Origin: Bacillus_BD oryzisoli_A
GTDB taxonomy: Bacteria > Bacillota > Bacilli > Bacillales > Cytobacillaceae
Direction: 5' to 3'
DNA: 64,000 bases
Assembly (NCBI RefSeq): GCF_043641075.1
Contig: NZ_JBHZRC010000004.1
Coordinates: 277,215 to 341,214, forward strand
In this document: one piece after another, positions 25,296 through 34,120 of the stretch
How positions within the stretch are numbered: position 1 is the stretch's first letter
Layout of the letters: the number at the start of each line of letters is the position of its first letter
Notes under the pieces: generated by a model
Told to the model about the DNA's origin: nothing
Databases searched by the model: none
Seen by the model: only the letters and a program-made list of their open reading frames with translations
Position numbers and translations under genes: made by a program

Positions 25296-25859
25296 CTATT
25301 CAGAAATCAGTGAAAAGGTTGCAATGGGTTCATATTTTGGGATTTTTTCAAGGTTTGTTTTATAGAGAACCACTTTATTAGCTGTAAACGGAATCGGTTT
25401 CTTTTGAAATGGATTATATGTATCAAGCCATTTATGATCAAACTCAGTGCCAGTCCAATTTCTTGCTAATGTAATATGTGGTGCAAACGGTCGTGACTCC
25501 AATGTAAAGCTAGATTCTAAGCAAGCTTTAAAAACAAGTGATTGCAAATAGGTTAGCCTATCATCCTGATTAATTGATGCCCAAAATATTCGCGGTGACT
25601 TTCTACTTCCAAATACACCAAGACCCTGAATACGTAAAGGGAATTCCTTTTCTTTTTCAATTGCTTTACCTACTAACTCTATTGAACGGCGAAGCATTTG
25701 TTCTTCCGCAGAGCCTAGGAAAGCAAAGGTTATATGAAAATCTTCCAAATGAACCCATCGCTTAAAAGGAAAATATTTCCTTGCTTCTCCAAGCTGTTCA
25801 TTCATTTCTTGTTTCACAGCTTGAGGAAATGCAAGAGCCCAAAAATAATGTGTCCCCAT
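25296..25859 (-). CDS. thpR: RNA 2',3'-cyclic phosphodiesterase (2H family)
   Basis: LigT/ThpR-like 2H phosphoesterase (B. subtilis YtlP). The two catalytic HxT motifs are HITFAF (about residue 45) and HITLAR (about 142), correctly spaced. The physiological substrate is uncertain; family members open RNA 2',3'-cyclic phosphates. I start at the ATG at 25859 (MGTHYFWALAFP), with AGAGGGG 9 bases upstream, rather than the TTG at 25868 that overlaps this box. 187 residues. Confidence 0.9.
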   Translation of the reverse strand: MGTHYFWALAFPQAVKQEMNEQLGEARKYFPFKRWVHLEDFHITFAFLGSAEEQMLRRSIELVGKAIEKEKEFPLRIQGLGVFGSRKSPRIFWASINQDDRLTYLQSLVFKACLESSFTLESRPFAPHITLARNWTGTEFDHKWLDTYNPFQKKPIPFTANKVVLYKTNLEKIPKYEPIATFSLISE

Positions 25860-25918
25860 TCGTTCCAACCCCTCTTTAGCTTCTATGAATGTGTTATGGA
25901 TAAAGTGATAAAGCTGAT

Positions 25919-25950
25919 AGAAGCACCCGGCAAAATGACGGGTGCTTTCC
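25919..25950. terminator. terminator downstream of pepV
   Basis: AAGCACCCG (25921-25929) pairs with CGGGTGCTT (25940-25948). It lies between pepV and ytlP on the minus strand; the T-tract is short and interrupted. Confidence 0.65.
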
Positions 25951-25975
25951 TTTCTTCCTATCTAATAGAAGACAG

Positions 25976-27397
25976 TTACTTGGCTAGTTCATAAATCGCC
26001 TGCGCATAAATTGCAGCTGCTTTTAGTAAATCGTCAATGTACATGTACTCATCCTTTTGATGGGCAATATCCTCTCTGCCAGGGAAAAGGGGACCAAAGG
26101 CTACACCAGAGGTTAGTGAACGAGCATATGTCCCTCCTCCAATCGCCAATAGCTCTGCTTTCTCACCGGTTTGTTCTTCATATACTTTCTTTAAGACCTG
26201 AATTAATTCATGATTTTCATCCACATGATGCGGCTTTGAATCAGAAAGTTTCTCTATCTTAAAGCCCTTTTGTCCGCCAATTAGTTCCAAAAGCTCTTTT
26301 GTCTTCTCTATATCAGTTGTAACCGGATAGCGCAGGTTTAGTCCGAACCTTCCACCTTTTAAATGATTGAATGACATTTTTCCAACATTGATTGTAAGTT
26401 CTCCGGATATGTCATCACTATAGGAAACTCCTAATTGTTTCCCTCTTGAATCTCGAAATAAGTATCGGGAAGCAAATTCAAAGTATGGTGCTGACTGTTG
26501 ATCAGGTTTGTTTTCATAGATGAATCTCGCTAAGAAAAGGCCTGCATTCTTCCCCTGATCAGGCTCCATTCCATGCGCTGAGACTCCTTCTAGCTCAAGA
26601 ATCAAGCTGCCATTATCCACATAACAGTTTCCCTTTAATCCTTGTTTTTGTACATAATCCTTATATCTCTGAATGATATCCGTTTCTTCCTTGTGAACAT
26701 GTACAACAGCTTTCGCAAAATCTGGAACCATATTATATCTTCTACCCGATTCAAAGCTGATGATTTCTAACTTCACATCAGGATTGGCAGCTTTTTCTTC
26801 GGACATTACTTGAACAAAATCAAAATCAAAAATGCCTTTTTCAGCAATAATAATTGGAAAATCAGCATCGGGTGCAAAACCGATTGTTGGCATTTCCTCG
26901 TGTTCAAAGTAATGTTCCACACATCTCCAATCACTTTCCTCGTCAGTTCCAATAATCATACGAACTCGTTTACTAAGTGGTAATTTTAATTCTTTAACTA
27001 TCTTCATTGCATAATAGGCAGCTATCGTCGGACCTTTATCGTCAATCGCTCCTCTTGCGAAAATCTTTTCATCACGAATTTCTGCTTCGAATGGATCACT
27101 TGACCACCCATCACCTTCTGGAACAACATCCACATGACACAGAATCCCTAGACTTTCTTCACCCTGTCCAAATTCTATATATCCTGCTAAATTCCCAACG
27201 TTTTTTGCATTAAATCCATCTTTCTCACCCATTTCGAGCATAAACAGCAAAGCTTCTTTAACGCCGCTTCCAAGCGGGGCATCCTTTGTTGCATTGTCCT
27301 CATCCAATACACTTTTTATACGCAGTAAAGATTGCGTGTCTTGGATCAGCTCATCCCTTCTCTTTACTACTTCATCAGACCAATTTATATGTACCAT
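25976..27397 (-). CDS. pepV: dipeptidase PepV (M20 family)
   Basis: Broad-specificity cytoplasmic dipeptidase, 473 residues. Metal-binding motifs: GILCHVDVVPEGDGW, FARGAIDDKGP (bridging Asp), GTDEESDWRCVEHYF (catalytic and metal Glu) and DADFP; C-terminal AIGGGTYAR and FGPLFPG. Two lobes with a dimerisation-like lid, as usual for PepV. GGAGG box before ATG. B. subtilis calls it YtjP. Monocistronic by its downstream terminator. Confidence 0.95.
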   Translation of the reverse strand: MVHINWSDEVVKRRDELIQDTQSLLRIKSVLDEDNATKDAPLGSGVKEALLFMLEMGEKDGFNAKNVGNLAGYIEFGQGEESLGILCHVDVVPEGDGWSSDPFEAEIRDEKIFARGAIDDKGPTIAAYYAMKIVKELKLPLSKRVRMIIGTDEESDWRCVEHYFEHEEMPTIGFAPDADFPIIIAEKGIFDFDFVQVMSEEKAANPDVKLEIISFESGRRYNMVPDFAKAVVHVHKEETDIIQRYKDYVQKQGLKGNCYVDNGSLILELEGVSAHGMEPDQGKNAGLFLARFIYENKPDQQSAPYFEFASRYLFRDSRGKQLGVSYSDDISGELTINVGKMSFNHLKGGRFGLNLRYPVTTDIEKTKELLELIGGQKGFKIEKLSDSKPHHVDENHELIQVLKKVYEEQTGEKAELLAIGGGTYARSLTSGVAFGPLFPGREDIAHQKDEYMYIDDLLKAAAIYAQAIYELAK

Positions 27398-27869
27398 TTG
27401 AAACCTCCGTTACAAAGAGCAGTGTGCCGCTTTATATTATTTACCCTTATTAAATCATATCATAATCTTTATTGATAAAAAGTGTACATTCTATTTTGCT
27501 TTTTCTCTTAAATCATTACCAAACCATCATCGATTATGCAAAAAACACTCAACATTGTTGGAAATTCTTTAATATTATTAGAATATTCTGCATAGTGTAG
27601 TTTTAAGTATTCATATTATCCTACTTTTTATTTTGGAAATAATACGAAATGAAGTTAATCTTTTGTAAAATCAGTCCTACATAGTGGAAATCTTATGATA
27701 ATATGGATATTATATAGGTAGAGGTAGTTCAACAAAGTACTTACTATATGTTGTGTAAAGGGGTTGTCTGGGGAAAAGAAGCGAATATTCTCGGGAGATT
27801 TCGATCTTCACTAAAGTGTTGGATGCTGGAATTTGTCATAGGTTTGAAATTAGGATAGGGAGTGGTTTA
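27398..27869. other. long intergenic region between divergent pepV and ytzE
   Basis: About 470 AT-rich bases. It must hold the pepV promoter (minus strand) and the ytzE promoter (plus strand). Candidate -10 elements exist (for example around 27697-27703), but none has a convincing -35. A frame starting at ATG 27747 codes only 36 residues and lacks a ribosome binding site. No repeat or clear structured RNA was seen. Confidence 0.5.
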
Positions 27870-28091
27870 TTGAAACCTTCAACTAACCGGATGTTAAACC
27901 GTATCAAATCCGTTTATATGTTTATTAGCAATCGAGGAACTGTAACAACTCAAGAACTTGTAGATGAGTTTGGAATCACTCCTCGGACGATACAAAGAGA
28001 CTTAAATGTCTTAGCGTACAACGATTTAGTCAGAAGCCCAAGTCGAGGAAAATGGACGACAACAAAAAAGAAAGTTAAATTGACTTCGTAA
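27870..28091 (+). CDS. ytzE: DeoR-type helix-turn-helix protein YtzE
   Basis: A 73-residue stand-alone HTH_DeoR domain: MLNRIKSVYMFISNRGTVTTQELVDEFGITPRTIQRDLNVLAYNDLV, with no ligand-binding domain. Start chosen at TTG 27870, 7 bases after GGGAG, because the product then matches B. subtilis YtzE (KPSTNRML...); the longer frame from 27816 has no good ribosome binding site. Presumably DNA-binding; targets unknown. Confidence 0.9.
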   Translation: MKPSTNRMLNRIKSVYMFISNRGTVTTQELVDEFGITPRTIQRDLNVLAYNDLVRSPSRGKWTTTKKKVKLTS

Positions 28092-28104
28092 AAACGAAAG
28101 CGAG

Positions 28105-28135
28105 TAAGCCGTCTTCAGTATGAAGATGGCTTATT
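28105..28135. terminator. bidirectional terminator between ytzE and ytzG
   Basis: TAAGCCGTCTTCA (28105-28117) pairs with TGAAGATGGCTTA (28121-28133), one G-T pair. The minus-strand gene's stop codon lies in the stem. Confidence 0.75.
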
Positions 28136-28850
28136 TAGTATTCACTTCCATTAAGGCTGTCATTTCTTCATCTGTCAGTTCCCGATATTCTCCCAGTTCA
28201 AGACTTTCATCCAATTGTAAAGGTCCCATCGAAATTCTTTGCAGGTATACAACCTTTTTTCCAACTGCTTCAAACATCCGTTTAACCTGATGAAATTTCC
28301 CTTCTGTAATGGTTAACTCGATATCTGAATGAATTCCTGATTTAATTATTTTCAGCTGACCTGGCTTTGTTACATATCCATCATCTAACGTCACACCCTC
28401 AAGAAAGGCCTGAACATCAGCATTTGTAACCTCTCGATCAATCACTGCAAAATACGTTTTCGGCACATGCTTTTTCGGTGATAAGAGCTGATGCGCAAGC
28501 TGACCATCATTTGTTAAGAGCAGCAAGCCTTCTGTATCCTTATCAAGCCTGCCAACTGGAAATGGCGAATATACAGCATCCTCCATCTCAAGTAAATCAA
28601 TAACCGTTTTTTCATAGTGGTCCTCTGTTGCAGAAATGACTCCTTGCGGCTTATTCATCATTAAATAAATATATTCCTTATATTCGATCACCTCACCATG
28701 TAACGTTACGATATCTACTTTAGGGTCAACCTGTTCTTTTCCATTCTTTACAGGCATTTCATTTACCTTCACAACTCCACTCTTAAGCAGGTCCTTTACT
28801 TCTTTCCGACTTCCATAGCCTAAATTCGCTAACATTTTATCTATCCGCAC
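28131..28850 (-). CDS. ytzG: RsuA-family 16S rRNA pseudouridine synthase
   Basis: 239 residues: N-terminal S4 RNA-binding domain (MRIDKMLANLGYGSRKEVKDLLKSGVVKVN), then the pseudouridine synthase core with the catalytic Asp in FPVGRLDKDTEGLLLLTNDG and the later GKFHQVKRMFEAVG. Expected to modify the uridine equivalent to E. coli 16S U516. GTG start 7 bases after GGAG. It is convergent with ytzE. Confidence 0.92.
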   Translation of the reverse strand: MRIDKMLANLGYGSRKEVKDLLKSGVVKVNEMPVKNGKEQVDPKVDIVTLHGEVIEYKEYIYLMMNKPQGVISATEDHYEKTVIDLLEMEDAVYSPFPVGRLDKDTEGLLLLTNDGQLAHQLLSPKKHVPKTYFAVIDREVTNADVQAFLEGVTLDDGYVTKPGQLKIIKSGIHSDIELTITEGKFHQVKRMFEAVGKKVVYLQRISMGPLQLDESLELGEYRELTDEEMTALMEVNTK

Positions 28851-29000
28851 AAAATCACTCCTTCTCTTCCATTATAGGCTATTATCCATTTCCAATTCAG
28901 AAAAAAATCATAGTATGTAATCGTGTAACTTAACTATGAGGCGAACACACAAGATACAATTTTTAGTCTCATATAAAAAAATAAAGTGAGGAGATGTCAA

Positions 29001-29231
29001 ATGATGATGGATTATCGTCAATATGAACACTTTTACCCAATGGTGGATTATCGCCAAACTCAACAAGGTCAATTTTTCCCAGGTGGTGGCTTTGGTAACT
29101 TAAACCAACGTCTAACTCGATTGGAGCGCCAAATTGAAAGATTGGACCGTCAAGTAGACCAGATTGACCGCCGTCTTGATCGCGTCGAAAGAAGACTTGG
29201 ACTTCGTCAAGAAGATCAACAATATTACTAA
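29001..29231 (+). CDS. small coiled-coil protein, hypothetical
   Basis: 76 residues that I do not recognise by name. The N-terminal third is rich in Tyr, Met, Gln and Phe (MDYRQYEHFYPMVDYRQ), then Gly-rich (FFPGGGFGN), then residues about 33-68 form a strong amphipathic coiled coil of R-L-x-R-L-E-R-Q-I-E-R-L-D-R-type heptads. The start at 29001 follows GAGGAG by 7 bases; the longer GTG frame at 28986 would begin inside this box. A GATACAAT at 28949-28956 resembles a sigma-E -10, weakly supported. The composition would fit a spore-envelope protein, which is inference. Confidence 0.75.
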   Translation: MMMDYRQYEHFYPMVDYRQTQQGQFFPGGGFGNLNQRLTRLERQIERLDRQVDQIDRRLDRVERRLGLRQEDQQYY

Positions 29232-29241
29232 AAATAACAAC

Positions 29242-29269
29242 AAGGGTCTCCAGTTTGGAGACCCTTTTC
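29242..29269. terminator. bidirectional terminator before murJ end
   Basis: AAGGGTCTCCA (29242-29252) pairs perfectly with TGGAGACCCTT (29256-29266) around a 3-base loop, followed by TTCC on plus and by GTTGTT on minus. Confidence 0.8.
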
Positions 29270-30886
29270 CTATCCTTTAAGATGTAACTTTTGCATGACT
29301 CGGTCTACTTTATCACCAAACAGCCGATTCACCAATCTAGATTTGATGCCAAGGATTCCATAAATACCTACACCAATAGCAGCACAGCCTATAATAATGA
29401 TGAGTGACTGCCAGACAGACTCTGGGGATAAGAAACGAGTAAGCAGCATATAGGTCCCTCCTGCCCCAGCAAACATTAAAGCAGAAAAGATTATAATCAA
29501 AAGAATCCTGCGTAAAACCAATTTAAAGGAATAACGGGTATATATTTTTATTACTATTAGATTAATAATAATGGCGGCTCCATATCCAAGTGCAGTTGCG
29601 AGGATCGCACCTTCTGTTTCCATTAATTTGATTAACGGAATATTTAACGTTAGTTTTATTAGCAATCCAACTAAGAGACTTAATATCGTAAACCGCTGCT
29701 CATCAATCCCCTGCATAATCGCCGCAGTCACAGAGTATAAGGCAAACAAAATAGCGACAGGTGAATACGCACGCAATACCTCAGTGCCCGCTAAGTCATG
29801 ACCATAAAATGCCGTATAGATAGGCTCTGCCAGTAATGACATTCCGATAACAGCAGGTAGTGTGAGAAACAATAGAACCTGGAACGTCTGATTCAGTTGA
29901 CGAGTTAATCCATTGCTATCATTTGCCATATAGGTCTGAGTAATATTAGGAACCAGCGTTAGTGAAAAGGCTGTTGCTAATGAAACAGGGATAATAACCA
30001 GCTTATGTGAATAAAAATTCAAGGCACTAAAGGCAAAATCCGATTGCTTGGCCAAGCCGATTTCAACCATGGCCTTATTGAACGTAATTTGGTCAATAAA
30101 TTGAAACAGTGGATTCGCAATACCGACAAACACAAAGGGTGCCGCATATAGAATAATTTCTTTGTACATATCTTTTAACGAAATCTCAATCGTTCCCTTA
30201 TCATGCAGCAGTAATTCATCAAGGTACGGCTTACGTTTATACCAGTACCAGAAAAGCACAAGTAAGGAACCGATTGCCCCGATAAACGCTGCAAAGGTAG
30301 CTACACTGACAGCAGTAGCTATTTTCCCGTTCATAACAGATAAAACAATATAAGCACCTGCTAATAGAAAAACGATGCGGACAATTTGCTCTACTACCTG
30401 TGATACAGCTGACGGCCCCATGGATTGGTGTCCTTGGAAAAAGCCTCGAATTAAACTCATAAACGGGACAACGATAAGAGCGAAGCTGACAGCACGAATG
30501 ACGGTTATGACATCTTCTACCTTTGTCACTTGGTCATCGTCCTGAATGACCATCTCTCCCAATGCAGGAGCAGAAAAGTATAGTATTAAAAACGAGAAAA
30601 ATCCAGTTAACAGCATAACAATTAGCCCTGATTTAAAAAGCCTTCTCCCAACCGCATATTCCTCAAGTGCATTATATTTTGATATAAACTTTGATATGGC
30701 CAGCGGAATGCCTGCCGTTGCAATACTTATAAATATAGTATAAGGTACATACGAATATTGATAGAGCGTTGTACCCTCTTTTCCAACAATAGCATCAAAG
30801 GGAATCACATAAAATAAACCTAGCACTTTAGAAATAATAGTTCCGAGTGTTAATATAAACGTTCCTCTTAAAAGCTTAGATGACAT
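29270..30886 (-). CDS. murJ: lipid II flippase MurJ (YtgP)
   Basis: MOP/MATE-superfamily polytopic membrane protein, 538 residues, about 14 hydrophobic segments. B. subtilis YtgP is the MurJ lipid II flippase; the N-terminus LLRGTFILTLGTIISKVLGLFYVIPF and SRGFFQGHQSMGPSAVSQVVEQIVRI-like cytoplasmic loop (with conserved basic residues) are typical of this Spo VB/YtgP branch. GGAGAAGG box before ATG. Monocistronic and divergent from ytfP. Confidence 0.9.
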   Translation of the reverse strand: MSSKLLRGTFILTLGTIISKVLGLFYVIPFDAIVGKEGTTLYQYSYVPYTIFISIATAGIPLAISKFISKYNALEEYAVGRRLFKSGLIVMLLTGFFSFLILYFSAPALGEMVIQDDDQVTKVEDVITVIRAVSFALIVVPFMSLIRGFFQGHQSMGPSAVSQVVEQIVRIVFLLAGAYIVLSVMNGKIATAVSVATFAAFIGAIGSLLVLFWYWYKRKPYLDELLLHDKGTIEISLKDMYKEIILYAAPFVFVGIANPLFQFIDQITFNKAMVEIGLAKQSDFAFSALNFYSHKLVIIPVSLATAFSLTLVPNITQTYMANDSNGLTRQLNQTFQVLLFLTLPAVIGMSLLAEPIYTAFYGHDLAGTEVLRAYSPVAILFALYSVTAAIMQGIDEQRFTILSLLVGLLIKLTLNIPLIKLMETEGAILATALGYGAAIIINLIVIKIYTRYSFKLVLRRILLIIIFSALMFAGAGGTYMLLTRFLSPESVWQSLIIIIGCAAIGVGIYGILGIKSRLVNRLFGDKVDRVMQKLHLKG

Positions 30887-31089
30887 TCATTCCTTCTCCT
30901 TATCAACGTAGGAATTTGTAAATATAACTGTTATGATAAAAGCCAGACAATATGTAATTTTAAACCTTATTTTTGCTGTATGCATAAGTAAATTTGACTA
31001 TTATAGTACAAATTCACTTGAAAACACACTAGTTGTAGTTTACTCTTCTTTCATAAAGAATTCTAGTACTTAATAGAAAGGGTTATTAT

Positions 31090-32349
31090 ATGTATGATGT
31101 AATTGTAATCGGAGGAGGTCCTGCCGGATTAATGGCTGCCATCGCTGCTGGAGAATCGGGCTCAAAGGTGCTGCTCCTTGATAAAGGAAACAAGCTTGGG
31201 CGAAAGCTGGCTATTTCAGGGGGCGGCCGCTGTAATGTAACGAACAGACTTCCTACTGACGAATTGATTAAGCACATCCCTGGAAATGGACGATTTTTAC
31301 ATAGTGCTTTATCAATCTTTAATAATGAAGATATTATTCTATTTTTTAAGAAATTAGGGATTGAATTAAAGGAAGAAGACCACGGTCGAATGTTCCCTAT
31401 TAGTAATAAGGCCCAATCCGTAGTGGATGCTTTACTGCGAAAATTATCAGACCTTCGTGTTGAGATAAAAACGAATTGTCCTGTAGAAACGGTACAGTAT
31501 GATGAAGACAGAGTGAGTGCCGTTTTATTAAAAAATGGCGAACGCCTTCAAACACATGCGGTTGTCATTGCTGTTGGAGGCAAATCTGTTCCTCACACAG
31601 GATCAACCGGGGATGGCTATGCATGGGCTGAAAAAGCCGGACATACGATTACAGAGCTTTTTCCTACTGAGGTACCCGTGACTTCAAATGAACCCTTTAT
31701 AAAAGAAAAAACATTACAAGGATTGTCACTAAGAGATGTTGCCTTAAGTGTTTTGAATAAAAAGGGTAAACCTGTTATTACACATAAGATGGATATGATC
31801 TTTACCCATTTTGGCATCAGCGGTCCTGCCGTTCTTCGCTGCAGTCAGTTTATTGTGAAAGAGTTGAAAAAGTCAGATGACAAAAAGGTGACTGTTAATC
31901 TGGACGTCTTTCCGGATAAAAAGGAAGAAGGTTTCTACCAGGAGCTTTCGCAGCTGGTAAAAGCTGAGCCAAAAAAGAACATCAAAAATGTCTTGAAAAA
32001 TATACTTCCGGAACGTTATTTACTTTTTCTGCTTGACCACAGTCAAATCGACCCAATGGCACAGGCTGCCACTCTTTCAAATGAAAAACTTCGAAGCTTC
32101 GTTGAAGGCTGTAAAAGATTTCGCTTTACTGTAAACGGGACGCTTTCTCTTGAAAAAGCATTCATAACCGGCGGGGGTGTATCTACGAAGGAAATTGAGC
32201 CGAAAACAATGGCTTCAAAAAAAATGCAGGGCTTGTATTTTTGCGGGGAAATTCTTGATATTCATGGCTATACGGGCGGTTTTAATATCACAGCTGCTTT
32301 TGTAACCGGACGTCTAGCAGGGCTAAACGCTGCTCTATATAGTAATTAA
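31090..32349 (+). CDS. ytfP: HI0933-family FAD-dependent oxidoreductase YtfP
   Basis: 419 residues. N-terminal dinucleotide-binding motif VIVIGGGPAGLMAAIAAGESG, then LGRKLAISGGGRCNVTN, VIAVGGKSVPHTGSTGDGYAWAEKAGH, and the C-terminal FAD motif GLYFCGEILDIHGYTGGFNITAAFVTG. The family is widespread and its substrate is unknown. Preceded by GAAAGGG and ended by the terminator at 32361. Confidence 0.92.
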   Translation: MYDVIVIGGGPAGLMAAIAAGESGSKVLLLDKGNKLGRKLAISGGGRCNVTNRLPTDELIKHIPGNGRFLHSALSIFNNEDIILFFKKLGIELKEEDHGRMFPISNKAQSVVDALLRKLSDLRVEIKTNCPVETVQYDEDRVSAVLLKNGERLQTHAVVIAVGGKSVPHTGSTGDGYAWAEKAGHTITELFPTEVPVTSNEPFIKEKTLQGLSLRDVALSVLNKKGKPVITHKMDMIFTHFGISGPAVLRCSQFIVKELKKSDDKKVTVNLDVFPDKKEEGFYQELSQLVKAEPKKNIKNVLKNILPERYLLFLLDHSQIDPMAQAATLSNEKLRSFVEGCKRFRFTVNGTLSLEKAFITGGGVSTKEIEPKTMASKKMQGLYFCGEILDIHGYTGGFNITAAFVTGRLAGLNAALYSN

Positions 32350-32360
32350 ATTTATAAACA

Positions 32361-32386
32361 ATCGAGCCTGCTTTGTCAGGCTCGAT
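32361..32386. terminator. bidirectional terminator between ytfP and cse60
   Basis: ATCGAGCCTG (32361-32370) pairs perfectly with CAGGCTCGAT (32377-32386). The cse60 stop codon overlaps its right arm. Confidence 0.8.
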
Positions 32387-32561
32387 AAATGATCATGGCT
32401 GAAAAGCAATAAATTTGTTCCTCATCCTCCTCATCAGGCATTGCTGCAATATTATATTTAATATCCACAAGTTTCCGTTCATCCAAATCCTTTAAAAAAT
32501 GATTCATCTCTGATTCTAGATTTTTCTCGTATTCCTCATCAAATAATTTAACCTGTATCAA
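32376..32561 (-). CDS. cse60: sporulation protein Cse60
   Basis: A 61-residue acidic protein that matches Cse60 (YteV), a sigma-E-dependent sporulation protein of B. subtilis: MIQVKLFDEEYEKNLE... and EEQIYCFSAMIIYRA. Function is unknown. It starts with TTG 6 bases after GGGAG. I found no convincing sigma-E promoter in the A/T-rich upstream sequence. It sits next to ytfP, close to its B. subtilis position. Confidence 0.88.
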   Translation of the reverse strand: MIQVKLFDEEYEKNLESEMNHFLKDLDERKLVDIKYNIAAMPDEEDEEQIYCFSAMIIYRA

Positions 32562-32705
32562 TTTTCTCCCTCACTTTCCTTTTATTTTTTATTACTTATT
32601 TTTTCCTCTTTTACATTTTTTAATCTTCCTATTATTCAAATTATTGTTGTTTTATGTAGAACATCTCCAACTAATTTACTAAATATTCAGGTAATTCAAT
32701 TAATT

Positions 32706-32734
32706 AAATAGACTAATCGTGGGATATCTTGTAC
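32706..32734 (+). promoter_or_regulatory. promoter of the liv operon
   Basis: TAGACT (32706-32711), a 17-base spacer and TACAAT (32729-32734), about 100 bases before the first gene. Each hexamer matches the sigma-A consensus at 4-5 positions. Confidence 0.55.
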
Positions 32735-32748
32735 AATGTTTTCAGAAT
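32734..32748 (+). promoter_or_regulatory. CodY-like box
   Basis: TGTTTTCAGAATATT matches the CodY consensus AATTTTCWGAAAATT at 12 of 15 positions and sits at the predicted transcription start, a repressing position. Branched-chain amino acid uptake is a standard CodY target. Confidence 0.5.
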
Positions 32749-32831
32749 ATTAGATGTATTTTAGTTGTTATTCACGTATGACCAAGAAGACATCAGTACA
32801 AAGTCCAAACCATTTTACAAGGGGGAGAAGT

Positions 32832-34016
32832 ATGAGAAAAAGAAAGTTAAACGCTCTTTTCATGTCACTTATGCTTTCAGCTGGAGTTTTGGCAGCTTGC
32901 TCTGGAAATGATGAGCAAACGTCTGGTACTGAATCAAATGGCAGCGGTGAAAGCATTAAAATCGGCGCCAACCTGGAACTATCGGGTAATGTAGCTTCAT
33001 ATGGTCAAGGAATTGCCGAAGGTCTCGACCTTGCAATCGAAGAAATTAATAAAGAAGGGATCGACGGAAAGAAAATTGAGCTTGTAAAAGCCGATAACAA
33101 ATCCGAGGCCGCTGAAGCAACAAGCGGTGCCCTCAAGCTGATTAACCAGGATAAGGTATCAGCCATTGTTGGTTCGGCAACCAGTACCAACACCCTTGCG
33201 CAGGTACAAATTGCACAGGACAATCAGGTTCCCATTATCACACCATCAGGAACAAACCCTGATATTACATTTAAAGATAATAAACTGAACGATTTCATTT
33301 TCAGAACATGCTTCATTGACCCTTTCCAAGGTAAGGTCGCTGCTAATTTTGCTGTTGATGAATTGGGCATCAAAAATGCAGCCATCCTTATTGACAGCTC
33401 CAGCGACTATGCTAAAGGCCTTGCCAATGCTTTTAAAGAGGCCTTTGAAGAGAGCGGTGGTAAAGTAATTGCAGAAGAAGCTTATGTGGCAAAGGACACA
33501 GACTTCCGTGCTACATTAACAAGATTAAAATCAAAAAATCCTGAGTTTGTCTATGTTCCTGGGTACTATGAAGAAGTCGGTTTAATTTTAAAACAAGCGA
33601 AAGAATTAGGCTTGGAAGCACCTTTTATGGGCGGTGATGGCTGGGATTCACCAACACTTGTCGAAATTGCCGGTGCTGATGCTTTAACTAATGTATATTT
33701 TACAAATCACTATTCATCAGGTGATTCAGAAGAAAAAGTCCAAAACTTTGTTAAGTCCTTCGAAGCTAAATATAAAGAAACACCAGATGCCTTTAACGCA
33801 CTTGGCTATGATACTGGATATTTACTTGCCGATGCAATCAAACGTGCCGGCAGTTCTGATCCGGTAAAGATTAAACAAGCACTGGAAGAAACAAAGGATT
33901 TATTACTTGTTACCGGTAATTTTGCTTTTGACAAACAGCATAATCCGGTAAAACCATTGACAATTCTCACTTTTGAAAATGGGAAGCAGGTATTTGAAAC
34001 AAAGATCAATCCTTAA
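32832..34016 (+). CDS. livJ: branched-chain amino acid ABC transporter, substrate-binding lipoprotein
   Basis: 394 residues; start at the ATG at 32832, directly after GGGGGAGAAGT. Lipoprotein signal peptide MRKRKLNALFMSLMLSAGVLAAC with lipobox L-A-A-C, then a Ser/Gly linker and a Peripla_BP_6 domain (IKIGANLELSGNVASYGQGIAEGLDLAIEEIN). Expected to bind Leu, Ile or Val outside the membrane and deliver to LivHM. First gene of livJHMGF. A strong hairpin after it (34056-34084) may raise its dose relative to the permease genes. Confidence 0.92.
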   Translation: MRKRKLNALFMSLMLSAGVLAACSGNDEQTSGTESNGSGESIKIGANLELSGNVASYGQGIAEGLDLAIEEINKEGIDGKKIELVKADNKSEAAEATSGALKLINQDKVSAIVGSATSTNTLAQVQIAQDNQVPIITPSGTNPDITFKDNKLNDFIFRTCFIDPFQGKVAANFAVDELGIKNAAILIDSSSDYAKGLANAFKEAFEESGGKVIAEEAYVAKDTDFRATLTRLKSKNPEFVYVPGYYEEVGLILKQAKELGLEAPFMGGDGWDSPTLVEIAGADALTNVYFTNHYSSGDSEEKVQNFVKSFEAKYKETPDAFNALGYDTGYLLADAIKRAGSSDPVKIKQALEETKDLLLVTGNFAFDKQHNPVKPLTILTFENGKQVFETKINP

Positions 34017-34055
34017 GCTCCACTGTAATCACCGTTCTTCAACTCAATCACTTAA

Positions 34056-34084
34056 AGAAATAGGGGGCTATGCCCCCTATTTCT
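34056..34084. terminator. intercistronic hairpin after livJ
   Basis: AGAAATAGGGGGC (34056-34068) pairs perfectly with GCCCCCTATTTCT (34072-34084). There is no T-run after it, so it is more likely a partial stop or a 3'-end stabiliser for the binding-protein mRNA than a full terminator. Confidence 0.7.
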
Positions 34085-34120
34085 GAATCCAAAATTATTT
34101 TTCAAGGAGTGTGAGCTTCA

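Noticed and set aside
27747..27857. 36-residue open frame upstream of ytzE
   Set aside because: No ribosome binding site, and it overlaps the start of the better supported ytzE frame.
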